A stretch of 64,000 bases of DNA from Chelatococcus sp. HY11 (GCF_018398335.1 NZ_JAHBRX010000001.1:124001-188000), one strand, 5' to 3'; counted from the stretch's first letter, positions 1-7,595 are shown. A program made the numbers and translations. The notes: a model not told the origin generated them from the sequence alone.

Positions 1-173
1 AGGGTCGCGACAGCGTCGAGATAACCGACGAGGCCGGTCTGCCCGCCTGGGCATGGAAGACCGACGTGACGAAGTCCGTGTCCAAGTCGGCGATCAAGGA
101 AGCGCTCGACGGTGGGCTGTCCGTGCCCGGCGCCCGCATCAAGACCGGCGAACCGACGTTGCAGGTGCGGTGA
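1..173 (+). CDS. Gp157-like phage protein, C-terminal part
   Basis: The reading frame is open from position 3 and stops with TGA at 171-173; its start is outside the window. The tail of the protein carries an 'AWAWK' segment, a lysine-rich 'SAIKEAL' segment and ends 'GEPTLQVR', the pattern expected of the siphovirus Gp157 family, which is found beside single-strand annealing and nuclease genes of temperate phages and has been linked to resistance of lysogens to superinfection. The next gene overlaps its stop codon (TGATG), so it is translationally coupled to the recombination block. Family call rests only on the last 56 residues. Confidence 0.6.
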   Translation, partial: GRDSVEITDEAGLPAWAWKTDVTKSVSKSAIKEALDGGLSVPGARIKTGEPTLQVR

Positions 174-337
174 TGGAAGTGGCGAGCAGACTCCTAAACG
201 TACTGGTCGGAATTGGCGGCGGCGTAATGGCCGGCTTCGGCTGGTATCACCATGACGTCTTCTGGGTGGCGCTCGGCGCGTTCTTTAGCATCTCAGCTCA
301 CCTTTCCATCATCTCAGACAAACTGGACGCCCGCTAA
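173..337 (+). CDS. Small membrane protein
   Basis: A 54-residue protein with one clear hydrophobic stretch (about residues 10-46, glycine-rich then aromatic) and a short charged tail 'SDKLDAR'. I place the start at the ATG that overlaps the stop of the preceding gene; a longer frame upstream is only read-through of that gene in another frame. Its stop overlaps the start of the nuclease gene (TAATG), so it sits in a tight early operon. No family recognised. It could be an inner-membrane exclusion protein, but nothing in the sequence proves this. Confidence 0.6.
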   Translation: MEVASRLLNVLVGIGGGVMAGFGWYHHDVFWVALGAFFSISAHLSIISDKLDAR

Positions 338-1305
338 TGGCGCCCCTCCCGCAAATCGCGACGGTCGCCCCGACGATCGCAGCCATCTACAAGCACTACG
401 AGGCCCGTGAACAGTGGGAGGGGCGCACCCTATCGATCTCCACGCTGGCGGATCCGTGCCTGCGCAAGCTCTGGTACGACTTCCATTGGGTGTCGCCCGG
501 AGAAGTCCTCACGGGCCAGAAGATCCGGCTGTTTGCCACCGGCAACATCGAGGAAGACCGGTTCATCGAGGAGCTTCGGGCCATCGGCTGCGAGGTCCAG
601 GACAAGGACCCCGCAACCGGCCGTCAGATCACAGTGACCGCCGTCGGCGGTCACGTGAAGGGCAAGCTCGACGCGGAGGTCTTGGGGCTGCCGGAGGCGC
701 CCAAGACCATCCACGTGGCGGAAATGAAGAGCCACAATGACAAGTCATTCCGCAAACTGCTCAAGGAGGGCGTGGCCAAATCGAAGCCCGACCATTTTGG
801 GCAGTTTCAGATGTACATGCATCTGCGGCACCGGGATCGAGCAATCTATCTCGCGGTCAACAAGAACACGGACGATCTCTACGCAGAGCGCGTCAATTAC
901 GACGCGGAATATTGCCTACGGCTGATTGCCAAGGCAGAGCGCATCGTCCGCGCTGACGAGCCCCTGATGCGGCTCCACGAAGACCCGGACTCCAAGGCGG
1001 CCTTCGTCTGCGGCTGGTGCAAGCACAAGCCGCACTGCCACGAGAAGGCTTGGCCACGGGTGAATTGCCGGACGTGCTTGTACTCGACGGCGGAGATCGT
1101 CGGCGATCGGGGCGTCTGGACCTGCGGCCGTTGGGACAAGCCGCTGACTCACGAGGAACAGCAGGCCGGCTGTGCGGCGCACCTTTTCATCCCGGCGCTG
1201 GTTCCGGGGGAGCAGGTGAACAGCTGTGAGGAAGAAGAGTGGGTCGAATACCGGCTCGCGGATGGCGAACTGTGGAGGGATGGGGGAATGCGGGATGCTG
1301 CCTGA
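337..1305 (+). CDS. PD-(D/E)XK nuclease with C-terminal cysteine cluster
   Basis: 322 residues. The core has the PD-(D/E)XK signature: Asp112 in 'KGKLDAEV', then Glu129 and Lys131 in 'VAEMKSH', followed by a helix with 'FGQFQMYMH' that fits the Gln/Tyr motif of RecB/Cas4-type nucleases. The last third is rich in Cys and His ('CGWCKHKPHCH', then 'CRTC'), probably a metal site. Position between Gp157 and a helicase suggests a role in phage recombination or end processing. Start is the ATG overlapping the previous stop. The C-terminal cluster could hold zinc or an iron-sulphur centre; the sequence does not decide. Confidence 0.75.
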   Translation: MAPLPQIATVAPTIAAIYKHYEAREQWEGRTLSISTLADPCLRKLWYDFHWVSPGEVLTGQKIRLFATGNIEEDRFIEELRAIGCEVQDKDPATGRQITVTAVGGHVKGKLDAEVLGLPEAPKTIHVAEMKSHNDKSFRKLLKEGVAKSKPDHFGQFQMYMHLRHRDRAIYLAVNKNTDDLYAERVNYDAEYCLRLIAKAERIVRADEPLMRLHEDPDSKAAFVCGWCKHKPHCHEKAWPRVNCRTCLYSTAEIVGDRGVWTCGRWDKPLTHEEQQAGCAAHLFIPALVPGEQVNSCEEEEWVEYRLADGELWRDGGMRDAA

Positions 1306-1639
1306 CATCAACGACGCTCGAATTCCCGACCGAATCCGCGAGCGGATCCAGTGCCACGGCTGCTGGAACTGGACCGGGAGTGACAGCGGATCGGGCAGGG
1401 GAGGTGGATACGGCCGGGTGAGCTATCGCGGCGCGACCGTGGGTGTCCACCTCCTCATGTGGCGGTTGCTTGGCGGCCGTCGGCTACGGCCGGGCGAGCA
1501 ACTGGACCACGAATGCAACAACCGCAGGTGCTGCAACCCGCTGCACCTGCGACCGCGGACACAGGCCGTGAACCTGCGCTTGGCGCATAAGCGGCGGGTG
1601 GCCGCGAACGACAACGGCGGGAGGGCGGCATGCGCATAG
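1295..1639 (+). CDS. HNH endonuclease (HNH_3 type)
   Basis: 114 residues from the ATG at 1295, which overlaps the end of the nuclease gene by 11 bases; a longer frame from 1226 exists but would add an unlikely basic leader. Residues 20-27 give 'CHGCWNW' and residues 70-85 carry the HNH core: Asp71-His72 followed by Cys80, Asn81 and His84, the arrangement seen in HNH_3 nucleases. Such genes are often free-standing homing endonucleases in phages. The C-terminal 'AANDN' peptide recurs at the ends of several other proteins of this prophage. One of three HNH genes in the element. Confidence 0.8.
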   Translation: MLPDINDARIPDRIRERIQCHGCWNWTGSDSGSGRGGGYGRVSYRGATVGVHLLMWRLLGGRRLRPGEQLDHECNNRRCCNPLHLRPRTQAVNLRLAHKRRVAANDNGGRAACA

Positions 1640-1989
1640 TCACCGAGAGCGAATTTGCGGAGCGTTTGCGCCGTGTGCTCACCGCTCTGCCGGCGGTGGG
1701 GTCGGTGACAGGGCCGGGACGCTCCGGGGCTGTCGCGGCGGTCTATGCCAGCCATCAACTGCACATCCCGTTCATTCCCTACGGCGCGACCGCGCCGGTG
1801 CATCTCGGTCGCATCCTGATCATCGATACGGCACGGGAAAGTGGCTCCACGCTTCGAAAAGCTGCGCGCCGGTACGAGGCCGCTAACCCGGTCGTCGTGG
1901 CCTGCTTCGAGGAGCCGCCACGGGTGGCGTTCTGGTACGAGGCGCCGAAGCCGCAGCGCTACCGGCATGAGTTGAAGGCGGCGGCATGA
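1630..1989 (+). CDS. Phosphoribosyltransferase-like protein
   Basis: 119 residues. Residues 62-75 ('ILIIDTARESGST') match the PRPP-binding loop of type I phosphoribosyltransferases: hydrophobic strand, Asp, then a small-residue loop with Ser/Thr. Residues 24-40 ('SVTGPGRSGAVAAVYA') fit the upstream loop that precedes the first substrate helix. The protein is shorter than orotate or hypoxanthine phosphoribosyltransferases (about 180 or more residues), so the hood domain is minimal. It overlaps the preceding HNH gene by 10 bases and the helicase start by 4. Substrate is unknown; base salvage or a nucleotide-dependent regulatory role are both possible. Confidence 0.65.
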   Translation: MRIVTESEFAERLRRVLTALPAVGSVTGPGRSGAVAAVYASHQLHIPFIPYGATAPVHLGRILIIDTARESGSTLRKAARRYEAANPVVVACFEEPPRVAFWYEAPKPQRYRHELKAAA

Positions 1990-3584
1990 CTCTCTCGTTG
2001 CGCCCGTATCAACAGGAGGCAATTGAAGCCCTCTTCGACTATTGGGCGTCCGAGCCCGGTAATCCGCTGATCGATCTGGCGACGGGGACGGGGAAAAGTC
2101 TGGTCATGGCCACGACGATTCAGCGGCTGCTCGACGGCTGGCCGGACATGCGGATCGTGATCGCAACTCATGTGGCGGAACTCATTGAACAGGACTTCAA
2201 GGAGCTCACGGGCCTTTGGCCATGGGCGCCGGCGGGCATCCTGTCTGCGGGCCTCGGGCAGCGCAACACCTACGCTCAAATCCTGTTCGCTGGCATCCAG
2301 ACGGCGCACAGCAAGGTCGATAAAATCGGCCACGTCGACGTGCTGATGGTGGATGAAGCGCACCTCATCCCGCCAAAGGCCAACACCATGTATGGCCGGT
2401 TCATTGAGGCGCTGCGCAAGATCAACCCGGACCTCAAGATCGTGGGGCTGACCGCCACGCCGTTCCGGCTTGGCAGTGGCCGGTTAGACGAAGGCGATGA
2501 CCGCTTGTTCGACAAGGTCGTCTACACCTACGGCATCGCAGACGGCATCCGCGACGGCTACCTGTCGCCTCTGGTCAGCAAGGGGATGACGACCGAGTTC
2601 GATCTGTCAGGCGTCGCGAAGAAAGGGGGTGACTATGTTCCGGGCGCTCTGCAAGACGCGGTCGATCAAGATGAGGTCACTCGCGCGGCTGTTGACGAGA
2701 TCATTGGCTATGGTCGGGACCGGCGGTCATGGATGGCGTTCTGTTCTGGAGTTAAGCACGCGCATCATGTTCGAGACGAGATTAGGTCGCGGGGATTTTC
2801 GTCAGAGGTGGTCACCGGCGAGACGCCGGCTCCGGAGCGGCGCCGCATCATCGAAGACTTCAAGGCGGGTCGCATAAGGTGCCTGACCAACAACAGCGTG
2901 CTGACGACGGGCTTTAACGCGCCCGGCGTGGATCTGATCGCGGCCCTGCGGCCGACGCTCTCACCGAGCCTTTACGTCCAGGCTGTTGGAAGGGGAACAC
3001 GCCTAGCGCCAGGCAAGGCGAACTGCCTCGTGCTGGACTTCGCGGGGTGGGTCAGGACGCACGGGCCTGTTGATGACGTTCGCGCCCGAAAGCCCGGCAA
3101 AGGGCAAGGCGAGGCGCCGGTAAAGGTCTGTCCCGAGTGCTTCAGCCTTGTGCACGCATCGGCGCGCGTCTGTGCTGACTGCGGCAATGAGTTTGAGTTC
3201 GAGGAAAAGCCAAAACACAAGGCGACCGCGGACAGCGCCCCCATCCTCTCGACGGCCGAGCCCGAATGGCTCCCCGTCACCGGCCGTCGCTTTCGCTACC
3301 ACGACAAGCCCGGCGGGACGGACAGTGTGCGGATCGATTTCGACTGCGGACTGACGGTGCACAAGATGTGGGTATGCCCGGAGCACAAGGGGTTCGCCAA
3401 GCAGAAGGCTGGCCGCTTCTGGGCGCAGCACGGCGGAGCGATGCCCGCGCCCAAGGGCGTCCAGGAGTGGCTGGACCGAGAAGGGGAATTGCGGATGACA
3501 GCGGAAATCAGCGTTGAGCCGGACGGCCGCTTTTACAAGGTGAAAAGCTACAGGCCGGTCGTGGAGATGAGGGAGGCGGCGTGA
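1986..3584 (+). CDS. SF2 DEAH-box helicase
   Basis: 532 residues. N-terminal 'LRPYQQEAI' Q-motif, Walker A 'ATGTGKS' at residues 32-38, DEAH at 123-126, 'LTATPFR' motif III and 'QAVGRGTR' motif VI near residue 333 define a superfamily 2 helicase of the UvsW / type III restriction subunit sort. A four-cysteine zinc ribbon ('CPEC' then 'CADCG') lies near residues 364-395, and about 130 further residues of unknown fold follow. In this operon it probably unwinds or remodels DNA in phage replication-recombination. It begins with an ATGA overlap and ends overlapping the next start. Confidence 0.88.
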   Translation: MTLSLRPYQQEAIEALFDYWASEPGNPLIDLATGTGKSLVMATTIQRLLDGWPDMRIVIATHVAELIEQDFKELTGLWPWAPAGILSAGLGQRNTYAQILFAGIQTAHSKVDKIGHVDVLMVDEAHLIPPKANTMYGRFIEALRKINPDLKIVGLTATPFRLGSGRLDEGDDRLFDKVVYTYGIADGIRDGYLSPLVSKGMTTEFDLSGVAKKGGDYVPGALQDAVDQDEVTRAAVDEIIGYGRDRRSWMAFCSGVKHAHHVRDEIRSRGFSSEVVTGETPAPERRRIIEDFKAGRIRCLTNNSVLTTGFNAPGVDLIAALRPTLSPSLYVQAVGRGTRLAPGKANCLVLDFAGWVRTHGPVDDVRARKPGKGQGEAPVKVCPECFSLVHASARVCADCGNEFEFEEKPKHKATADSAPILSTAEPEWLPVTGRRFRYHDKPGGTDSVRIDFDCGLTVHKMWVCPEHKGFAKQKAGRFWAQHGGAMPAPKGVQEWLDREGELRMTAEISVEPDGRFYKVKSYRPVVEMREAA

Positions 3585-3910
3585 TGAATGCTGCGGAAAC
3601 ATGGGCGGTCGAGGCGGCCGCAAGGAACGCGCAGGCAGTTGCGCGGTGGAGCCCACCGCCGCAACCAGTGGGGCGGCAGATCGGCTATGAGGTCGAGGGG
3701 GTAGAGGGGCGCCGACATTTCAACACGACGTTCTTGAACGGCGCCAGCTTCTGGTTGGCGGAGGAGGCCGCCAAGGACGCCTTCGATAATGGCGACGGCA
3801 GGGAGTGGCTGTGGCCGGTTACTATCGAGATCTTCGACGGCGATACGTCGCTTGGCCGTTGGGCTGTCCATCTTGACCACATTCCCAGTTTCACTGCGTG
3901 CCCGGAGTGA
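3584..3910 (+). CDS. Hypothetical phage protein
   Basis: 108 residues from the ATG whose A is the last base of the helicase stop (GTGATG); the GTG three bases upstream is an alternative. The protein is acidic with several Trp and Phe residues ('WAVEAAARN', 'ASFWLAEEAAKDAFDNG', 'EWLWPVTIEIFDGDTSLG') and reads as a small alpha/beta fold. No signal peptide or membrane segment. I do not recognise a family. It is co-transcribed with the helicase. Confidence 0.6.
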   Translation: MNAAETWAVEAAARNAQAVARWSPPPQPVGRQIGYEVEGVEGRRHFNTTFLNGASFWLAEEAAKDAFDNGDGREWLWPVTIEIFDGDTSLGRWAVHLDHIPSFTACPE

Positions 3911-3915
3911 AGGCG

Positions 3916-4047
3916 ATGCGCGTCAAGCACCGACTGGATGGAGGAAGAGGCCGGCTTATCAGAACCGATGGGCGAATTGCGCTTGTGCGGTGGGATTGCC
4001 ACCGGACCCCGCTGCTTTGCTACCTGCACGATTTGGAGGCCCAATGA
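3916..4047 (+). CDS. Very small basic protein
   Basis: A 43-codon frame beginning MRVKHRLDGGRGRLIRTDGR and ending 'CYLHDLEAQ'. Its stop overlaps the next ATG (ATGA), it follows the previous gene by 5 bases with a GGAGTGAAGG stretch in front, and there is otherwise a 130-base hole in a gene-dense operon. Those three facts support it. Net positive, no membrane segment, function unknown. Confidence 0.5.
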   Translation: MRVKHRLDGGRGRLIRTDGRIALVRWDCHRTPLLCYLHDLEAQ

Positions 4048-4169
4048 CCAACCAACTCGACAGGCTTGCCCGGTCAGCCCGCATCCTGCTCTGGATGCAG
4101 GTCATTTGGACCGCGGTGTTCTATGCGCTTCTCATTGGCGGCGTGATCGCACTGGTGGTGGCGTCGTGA
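4044..4169 (+). CDS. Small single-pass membrane protein
   Basis: 41 residues: a short basic head 'MTNQLDRLARSAR' followed by one transmembrane helix of about 25 hydrophobic residues to the end. A GGAGG box lies 4-8 bases upstream of the ATG, which decides this start over the longer frame. The stop overlaps the GTG start of the following methyltransferase. Topology would be N-in. Function unknown; similar tiny membrane proteins are common in phage early operons. Confidence 0.55.
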   Translation: MTNQLDRLARSARILLWMQVIWTAVFYALLIGGVIALVVAS

Positions 4170-4795
4170 CCGTCTGCGGCGTCGGAACACACACCCATGC
4201 GGCGCGCGGCGATGACTTCTACGCCACGCCACGCGAGGCGGTAGAAGCATTACTGGCGATCGAGTCCAAATGGCTGCCGCAGGGTACAATTTGGGAGCCT
4301 GCCTGCGGAGACGGGGCGATCGTCAATGTGCTGCGAGCCAAAGGACACACTGTCGTCGCCACGGATTTGGTCGATCGTGGCTGCCCCGACAGCGTAGGTG
4401 GGTTGGATTTCGTGAGGGACGGTCGCTATCCCGGCCAGGGGGTAACCCAAGCGATCGTCACCAACCCGCCGTTCAAGCTGGCGCGCGAGTTCGTAGAGCG
4501 TGCTCTCCACGAATGCGGGTATGTCGCGATGCTGCTGCGGTTGGCCTTCCTTGAGGGCACAGCCCGCAGACCGTGGTTTGAAATGCGGCCTCTTGCCCGC
4601 GTCCATGTCGCCAGCCGCCGGCTTCCCATGATGCACCGGCACGGCTGGGACGGGCCGAAGGCAAGCTCCGCTGTGTGCCACGCGTGGTTCATCTGGGACC
4701 GCAGGCATGAAGGCCGCCCCGTCATCCAGTGGTTCGACTGGAAGGACTATGCGGCGGCGAATGATAACAAGAGTTCGGAGCGGCTATGCGCGTAG
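4166..4795 (+). CDS. Class I SAM-dependent DNA methyltransferase
   Basis: 209 residues from a GTG start overlapping the previous stop; the longer upstream frame has no support. The order is: 'DDFYATP' at the N-terminus, motif I 'WEPACGDGAIV', an acidic strand end 'VATDLVDRG', and catalytic motif IV 'TNPPFKLA' (NPPF), typical of amino-methyltransferases acting on adenine. No target-recognition domain is obvious, so it is a compact solitary methyltransferase, probably protecting phage DNA from restriction or marking it. It ends 'AAANDNKSSERLCA'. A second, different methyltransferase follows directly. Confidence 0.8.
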   Translation: MTVCGVGTHTHAARGDDFYATPREAVEALLAIESKWLPQGTIWEPACGDGAIVNVLRAKGHTVVATDLVDRGCPDSVGGLDFVRDGRYPGQGVTQAIVTNPPFKLAREFVERALHECGYVAMLLRLAFLEGTARRPWFEMRPLARVHVASRRLPMMHRHGWDGPKASSAVCHAWFIWDRRHEGRPVIQWFDWKDYAAANDNKSSERLCA

Positions 4796-5501
4796 AGACA
4801 GTTGGCCTTGCGACACTGTATTGCGGTGATTGCAGAGAGGTGCAGCATGCAATTGGGGGGGCATCGAGTCTATGGTCTCTGATCCGCCTTATGGCATGGC
4901 CTTTCAATCAAACCACCGCATAGAAAAGCATAGCGCGATCGCAAACGACGACTGCGCCGAGCTCCTCGTTTGGGCTTGCGAGCTTCCCGCAACGCATTCC
5001 AAATACATCTTTTGTAGATGGGATAATCTTAGGGAGGTACCAAAGCCAAAGAGTCTAGTAACGTGGGTGAAAAACAACTGGTCCATGGGTGATCTGAAGC
5101 ACGAGCACGCAAGGCAGACTGAAGTTGCGCTGTTCTACCCTGGCCCGGATCATTTTTTCCCGGCCGGAAGACCAACAGATGTTGTTGATGCACGCCGAAC
5201 CGGTAATGGAAATCATCCGACCGAAAAGCCGATACCCCTCATGATGACGGTAGTCGGCTGGACGTCCGGAACAGTCTTCGACCCCTTCATGGGCTCTGGA
5301 ACGACTGGAGTAGCGTGCGCGAGGATGGGGCGTCCTTTCATAGGCGTTGAGATCGACGAGGGATATTTCGAGATAGCCTGCGATCGCATCGCGAAGGCGT
5401 ATTCCCAAGCCGACCTTTTCGCTGCGCGTGAGGCGCCTTCGAAGTTCGAGCAGGCGCCACTCTTCGCCAACGACAACACCACCATCCCAAGAGCCGCATG
5501 A
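4786..5501 (+). pseudogene. DNA methyltransferase (DPPY, beta class) frameshifted at a G7 run
   Basis: The natural start is the ATG at 4786, giving 'MRVETVGLATLYCGDCREV', a typical methyltransferase beginning. At a run of seven G (4855-4861) the frame is lost; the rest of the enzyme is in the -1 frame: 'VSDPPYGM' (motif IV), then 'HPTEKP' and 'DPFMGSGTTG' (motif I, FxGxG). Motif IV before motif I is the beta class of N4-cytosine/N6-adenine methyltransferases. Eight or five G would restore one frame of about 238 codons. A TTG at 4830 could start a headless product. Options are a real mutation, phase variation, or a sequencing error. Confidence 0.8.
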
Positions 5502-5800
5502 CCCGCGAACCACTACCAAACCGCAGACAGCACGAGGTGATCGAGTTCACCCATGACTTCCACATCTACACCGCCGGCATTGGCCGCTATCACGACGGCC
5601 GTGTCGCCGAGGTGTTCATCGACTCCGGCAAGACGGGGACAGGCATGCAGATCAACGGGCGGGATGCCGCCATCGCAATCAGCATAGGGCTGCAGTACGG
5701 CGCGCCCATCGACGACATCCGCGAGGCGCTAACGCGCCGTGGCGACGGGACAGCGGAAGGGCCTTTGGGCGCGCTGCTGGATATTCTGGAGGGGGAGTGA
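5498..5800 (+). CDS. TSCPD-type (NrdJ C-terminal-like) protein
   Basis: 100 residues with the order 'EVFIDSGKTGTG', 'AAIAISIGLQYGAP', 'IREALTRRGDGTAEGPLGALLDIL', which matches the TSCPD domain that ends B12-dependent ribonucleotide reductases and also occurs as a free-standing small protein in alphaproteobacterial phages. The usual Cys of 'TSCPD' is not present, so it is a divergent copy. No catalytic reductase domain is nearby, so it is not an enzyme by itself; a regulatory or nucleic-acid binding role is possible. It overlaps the methyltransferase stop by 4 bases. Confidence 0.6.
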   Translation: MTREPLPNRRQHEVIEFTHDFHIYTAGIGRYHDGRVAEVFIDSGKTGTGMQINGRDAAIAISIGLQYGAPIDDIREALTRRGDGTAEGPLGALLDILEGE

Positions 5801-5992
5801 ATGAAGCGACTTGGAATGTTTTTCTTGGGGCTGGCCGTGGTTCCGGTCGGGGTCGCCCTTCTCGTATCCGTTGGATACGGCGCCGCCTGGTGCGCGATGT
5901 TTTTGGGCGTGCCTGCCGCGGTCGCAGCCTACATCGGCGCGCTGATCGCGATTCCATCCGTGGCCCTTGCTGTCTCAGCTGCGGCTTATTGA
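5801..5992 (+). CDS. Small two-helix membrane protein
   Basis: 63 residues, almost wholly hydrophobic: two likely transmembrane helices (about residues 4-33 and 36-62) separated by a short turn, with one basic pair at the N-terminus ('MKRLG'). The ATG directly follows the previous TGA and lies within 10 bases of a GGAGGGGG box. Same strand and spacing as the next gene, also a membrane protein, so the two may act together. No family recognised. Confidence 0.55.
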   Translation: MKRLGMFFLGLAVVPVGVALLVSVGYGAAWCAMFLGVPAAVAAYIGALIAIPSVALAVSAAAY

Positions 5993-6002
5993 GGGGGTGA
6001 AC

Positions 6003-6257
6003 ATGAAAGACGTGAAGAACTTCTGGCTTGGCGCTGGAGTCGGTCTGGCGGCTTTCGCGGCCTTGGCGACGGTCATCGGGGCGCTCACCTTCGCCCTCGA
6101 GGCGCTCAAGCCAATCATCGGAATGGGCGCCGCGCTGGCCGCATTGTATGCCCTGGTACTCGCGATCGGTTTCGGCTTTGTCGGTGTCGCCGTTGGCCGG
6201 AGCACGTGCAAGCCAGCCTCCGACACAGCCGCCCAGCTCCATGTTGAGGGGCGCTGA
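6003..6257 (+). CDS. Small two-helix membrane protein
   Basis: 84 residues beginning 'MKDVKNFWLGAGVGLAAF'. Two hydrophobic segments (about 8-36 and 40-66) are followed by a hydrophilic tail. I start it at the ATG at 6003, which has a GAGGGGG box 5 bases upstream; the frame extends further up but runs through the previous gene. It overlaps the next start by one base (TGATG). Possibly a superinfection-exclusion or holin-like protein; no direct evidence. Confidence 0.55.
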   Translation: MKDVKNFWLGAGVGLAAFAALATVIGALTFALEALKPIIGMGAALAALYALVLAIGFGFVGVAVGRSTCKPASDTAAQLHVEGR

Positions 6258-6526
6258 TGCCAAGCGTCGTGCTCCATAAAGACGGTGGGCTTCTCCGCCT
6301 TGTATGGAGCGACACGCGCGCCGTCGTTTACACCGTCCCGCGCCACGTGCGCTTACCAAGCCGCGATGCCGTGCGATGGCTCGCCGACCACTGGACGCAG
6401 AACCCCGACCGCATCGGCAACGTCGAAGACATCATGGCGGTCGAGCGCCAGTGCCAGAACCTGCGAGCCAGAGAGCGGAAGTATCGGCAGGTGAAGGCAC
6501 TAAGCGATTGGCGGGCCGGCCGCTAG
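6257..6526 (+). CDS. Hypothetical protein
   Basis: 89 residues, basic, with a beta-rich first half ('SVVLHKDGGLLRLVWSD', 'VVYTVPRHVRLPS') and a helical arginine-rich second half. No motif recognised. It is the last gene of the rightward early operon and ends overlapping the 3' end of the oppositely oriented hicB gene by 4 bases. Confidence 0.5.
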   Translation: MPSVVLHKDGGLLRLVWSDTRAVVYTVPRHVRLPSRDAVRWLADHWTQNPDRIGNVEDIMAVERQCQNLRARERKYRQVKALSDWRAGR

Positions 6527-6933
6527 GCACGGGCAATTTCCGCGATTGCCGCCCGTGCCAGAAAGCCACTGCGGGTGTCCTTCGTGCGCCGGGCGGCTTC
6601 GTCAACCGCAGCAAGCGTGCCTTCGTCCAATGTAATCTGGACGCGCACAGCGCGCCCGCGACGGGCGACGAGGGGCACGCCCACCAAGATCGCGCCGGCT
6701 GCCAGAAGGTCTTTTACGTCGGCGTCCTTGACGATATCGGCTGCGTCGCGGGGAGCGGGAACCGTGACACCGTTTTCAACGGCAACTTCCACCCAGTCGC
6801 GCAAGGCTTCACGCGCGGCGTCGATGGCTTCGTCCAGGGTATCGGCCATTGCAGTGGCGCCGGGGAGATCGGGGAACGAGGCTCCGAAGGCGCCGTCTTC
6901 TGAACGGTCAATGATGGCGGTGTAATATGACAT
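6523..6933 (-). CDS. hicB: HicB-family antitoxin with RHH tail
   Basis: 136 residues. The N-terminal half has the HicB partial RNase-H fold pattern 'YYTAIIDRSEDGAFGASFPDLPGA' followed by a helix 'DEAIDAAREALRDWVEVAVENG', and the C-terminal half ends in a ribbon-helix-helix type segment ('VQITLDEGTLAAVDEAARR') that would bind DNA. It lies 28 bases downstream of the toxin gene, the usual hicA-hicB order. It would neutralise HicA and repress the shared promoter through the palindromes at 7182-7245. It is convergent with the early operon. Confidence 0.85.
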   Translation of the reverse strand: MSYYTAIIDRSEDGAFGASFPDLPGATAMADTLDEAIDAAREALRDWVEVAVENGVTVPAPRDAADIVKDADVKDLLAAGAILVGVPLVARRGRAVRVQITLDEGTLAAVDEAARRTKDTRSGFLARAAIAEIARA

Positions 6934-6961
6934 CTTCTCAGATCCTTGTGTTAGCCACCCC

Positions 6962-7162
6962 TTATCGGGGTGGCCACTTCCAGCCGGCGGCTTTAGCGAT
7001 CGAAATCATGACACCGGATGAGACCATCTTCCTGCCATGAGGAACGCGGGCGATACGCTTGAGGACCGGGTGCCAGTAGGTGATGTGCTTTTCTGACCGT
7101 GACACCACCCAACCCTCCCTTTCCAGCTGCGCCCTGATCTCTGAAGCCTTCATCGTGTTCAT
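6962..7162 (-). CDS. hicA: HicA-family mRNA interferase toxin
   Basis: 66 residues. 'MKASEIRAQLEREGWVVSRSEKHITYWHP' followed by 'IARVPHGRKMVSSGVMISIAKAAGW' is the HicA double-stranded RNA-binding-like fold. The usual Gly-Ser-His-His segment is 'RSEKHITYWHP' here, so the catalytic His is kept but its surroundings differ. A GGGGAG box 7 bases upstream supports the first ATG; the second, three codons on, is possible. HicA toxins cleave mRNA when not bound by HicB. In a prophage the pair may stabilise the element or block other phages. Confidence 0.8.
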   Translation of the reverse strand: MNTMKASEIRAQLEREGWVVSRSEKHITYWHPVLKRIARVPHGRKMVSSGVMISIAKAAGWKWPPR

Positions 7163-7181
7163 GTCGTCGCTCCCCGTTGAT

Positions 7182-7245
7182 GTGTATAGTTATACACCAT
7201 GAGAGCGGCGCGTCAACCGATTATGTGTATCTTGATACACATAAT
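7182..7245. promoter_or_regulatory. Two palindromic operators between hicA and a divergent operon
   Basis: Two inverted repeats share the same half-site. The first, 7182-7197, is GTGTATA-GT-TATACAC; the second, 7220-7245, has 12-base arms ATTATGTGTATC / GATACACATAAT around TT. They lie 22 bases apart in the 97-base gap between the leftward hicA gene and the rightward gene at 7260. Spacing and position fit autorepression by HicB, with possible control of the divergent replication operon. Confidence 0.75.
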
Positions 7246-7259
7246 TTGACGGGACGACA

Positions 7260-7595
7260 ATGGCAATTCCACCAATGGAAGAACCGGCCGACTGCTGGCT
7301 GTGCCACCGGCACGCCGAGGGGCTGGGCATAGGCACGGCACGGGAGCCCAAGTGGCTCTGTAAGGAGTGCTCCGTCATGGCCGACGGTATACGCAGCGCG
7401 CGCCGTTTGGACGCCTTCGAGGTATTGGCGCTCACGGACGCGGGCGCGGACGGCGGGGCGTATTTGGACGGTTTGGGGAAAACCGACTTGGCCGAACTCA
7501 CCGAGCATGAATACCGCGAGTTCGTGCGGAAGGTCGTCTTGGGGTTCGGCGCAAGTCTACGGCAGCAGATACGCGAAAAGAGGGCGCCATTTTGA
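7260..7595 (+). CDS. DUF6511-like zinc-binding phage protein
   Basis: 111 residues. The start has two CxxC pairs in the pattern 'CWLCHRHAEGLGIG' and 'WLCKEC', a zinc ribbon, followed by helices and ending 'LRQQIREKRAPF'. This layout is what I recall of the DUF6511 family of alphaproteobacterial phages; the role is not known. It is the first gene of a rightward operon whose start is only 15 bases from the second palindrome, so it may be under HicB-type control. Confidence 0.6.
   Translation: MAIPPMEEPADCWLCHRHAEGLGIGTAREPKWLCKECSVMADGIRSARRLDAFEVLALTDAGADGGAYLDGLGKTDLAELTEHEYREFVRKVVLGFGASLRQQIREKRAPF

Noticed and set aside
4830-5501. Methyltransferase started at TTG 4830 as an intact gene
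   Set aside because: That start would cut off the usual 'LYCGDC' N-terminus, which is present just upstream in another frame, so a frameshift explains the data better.
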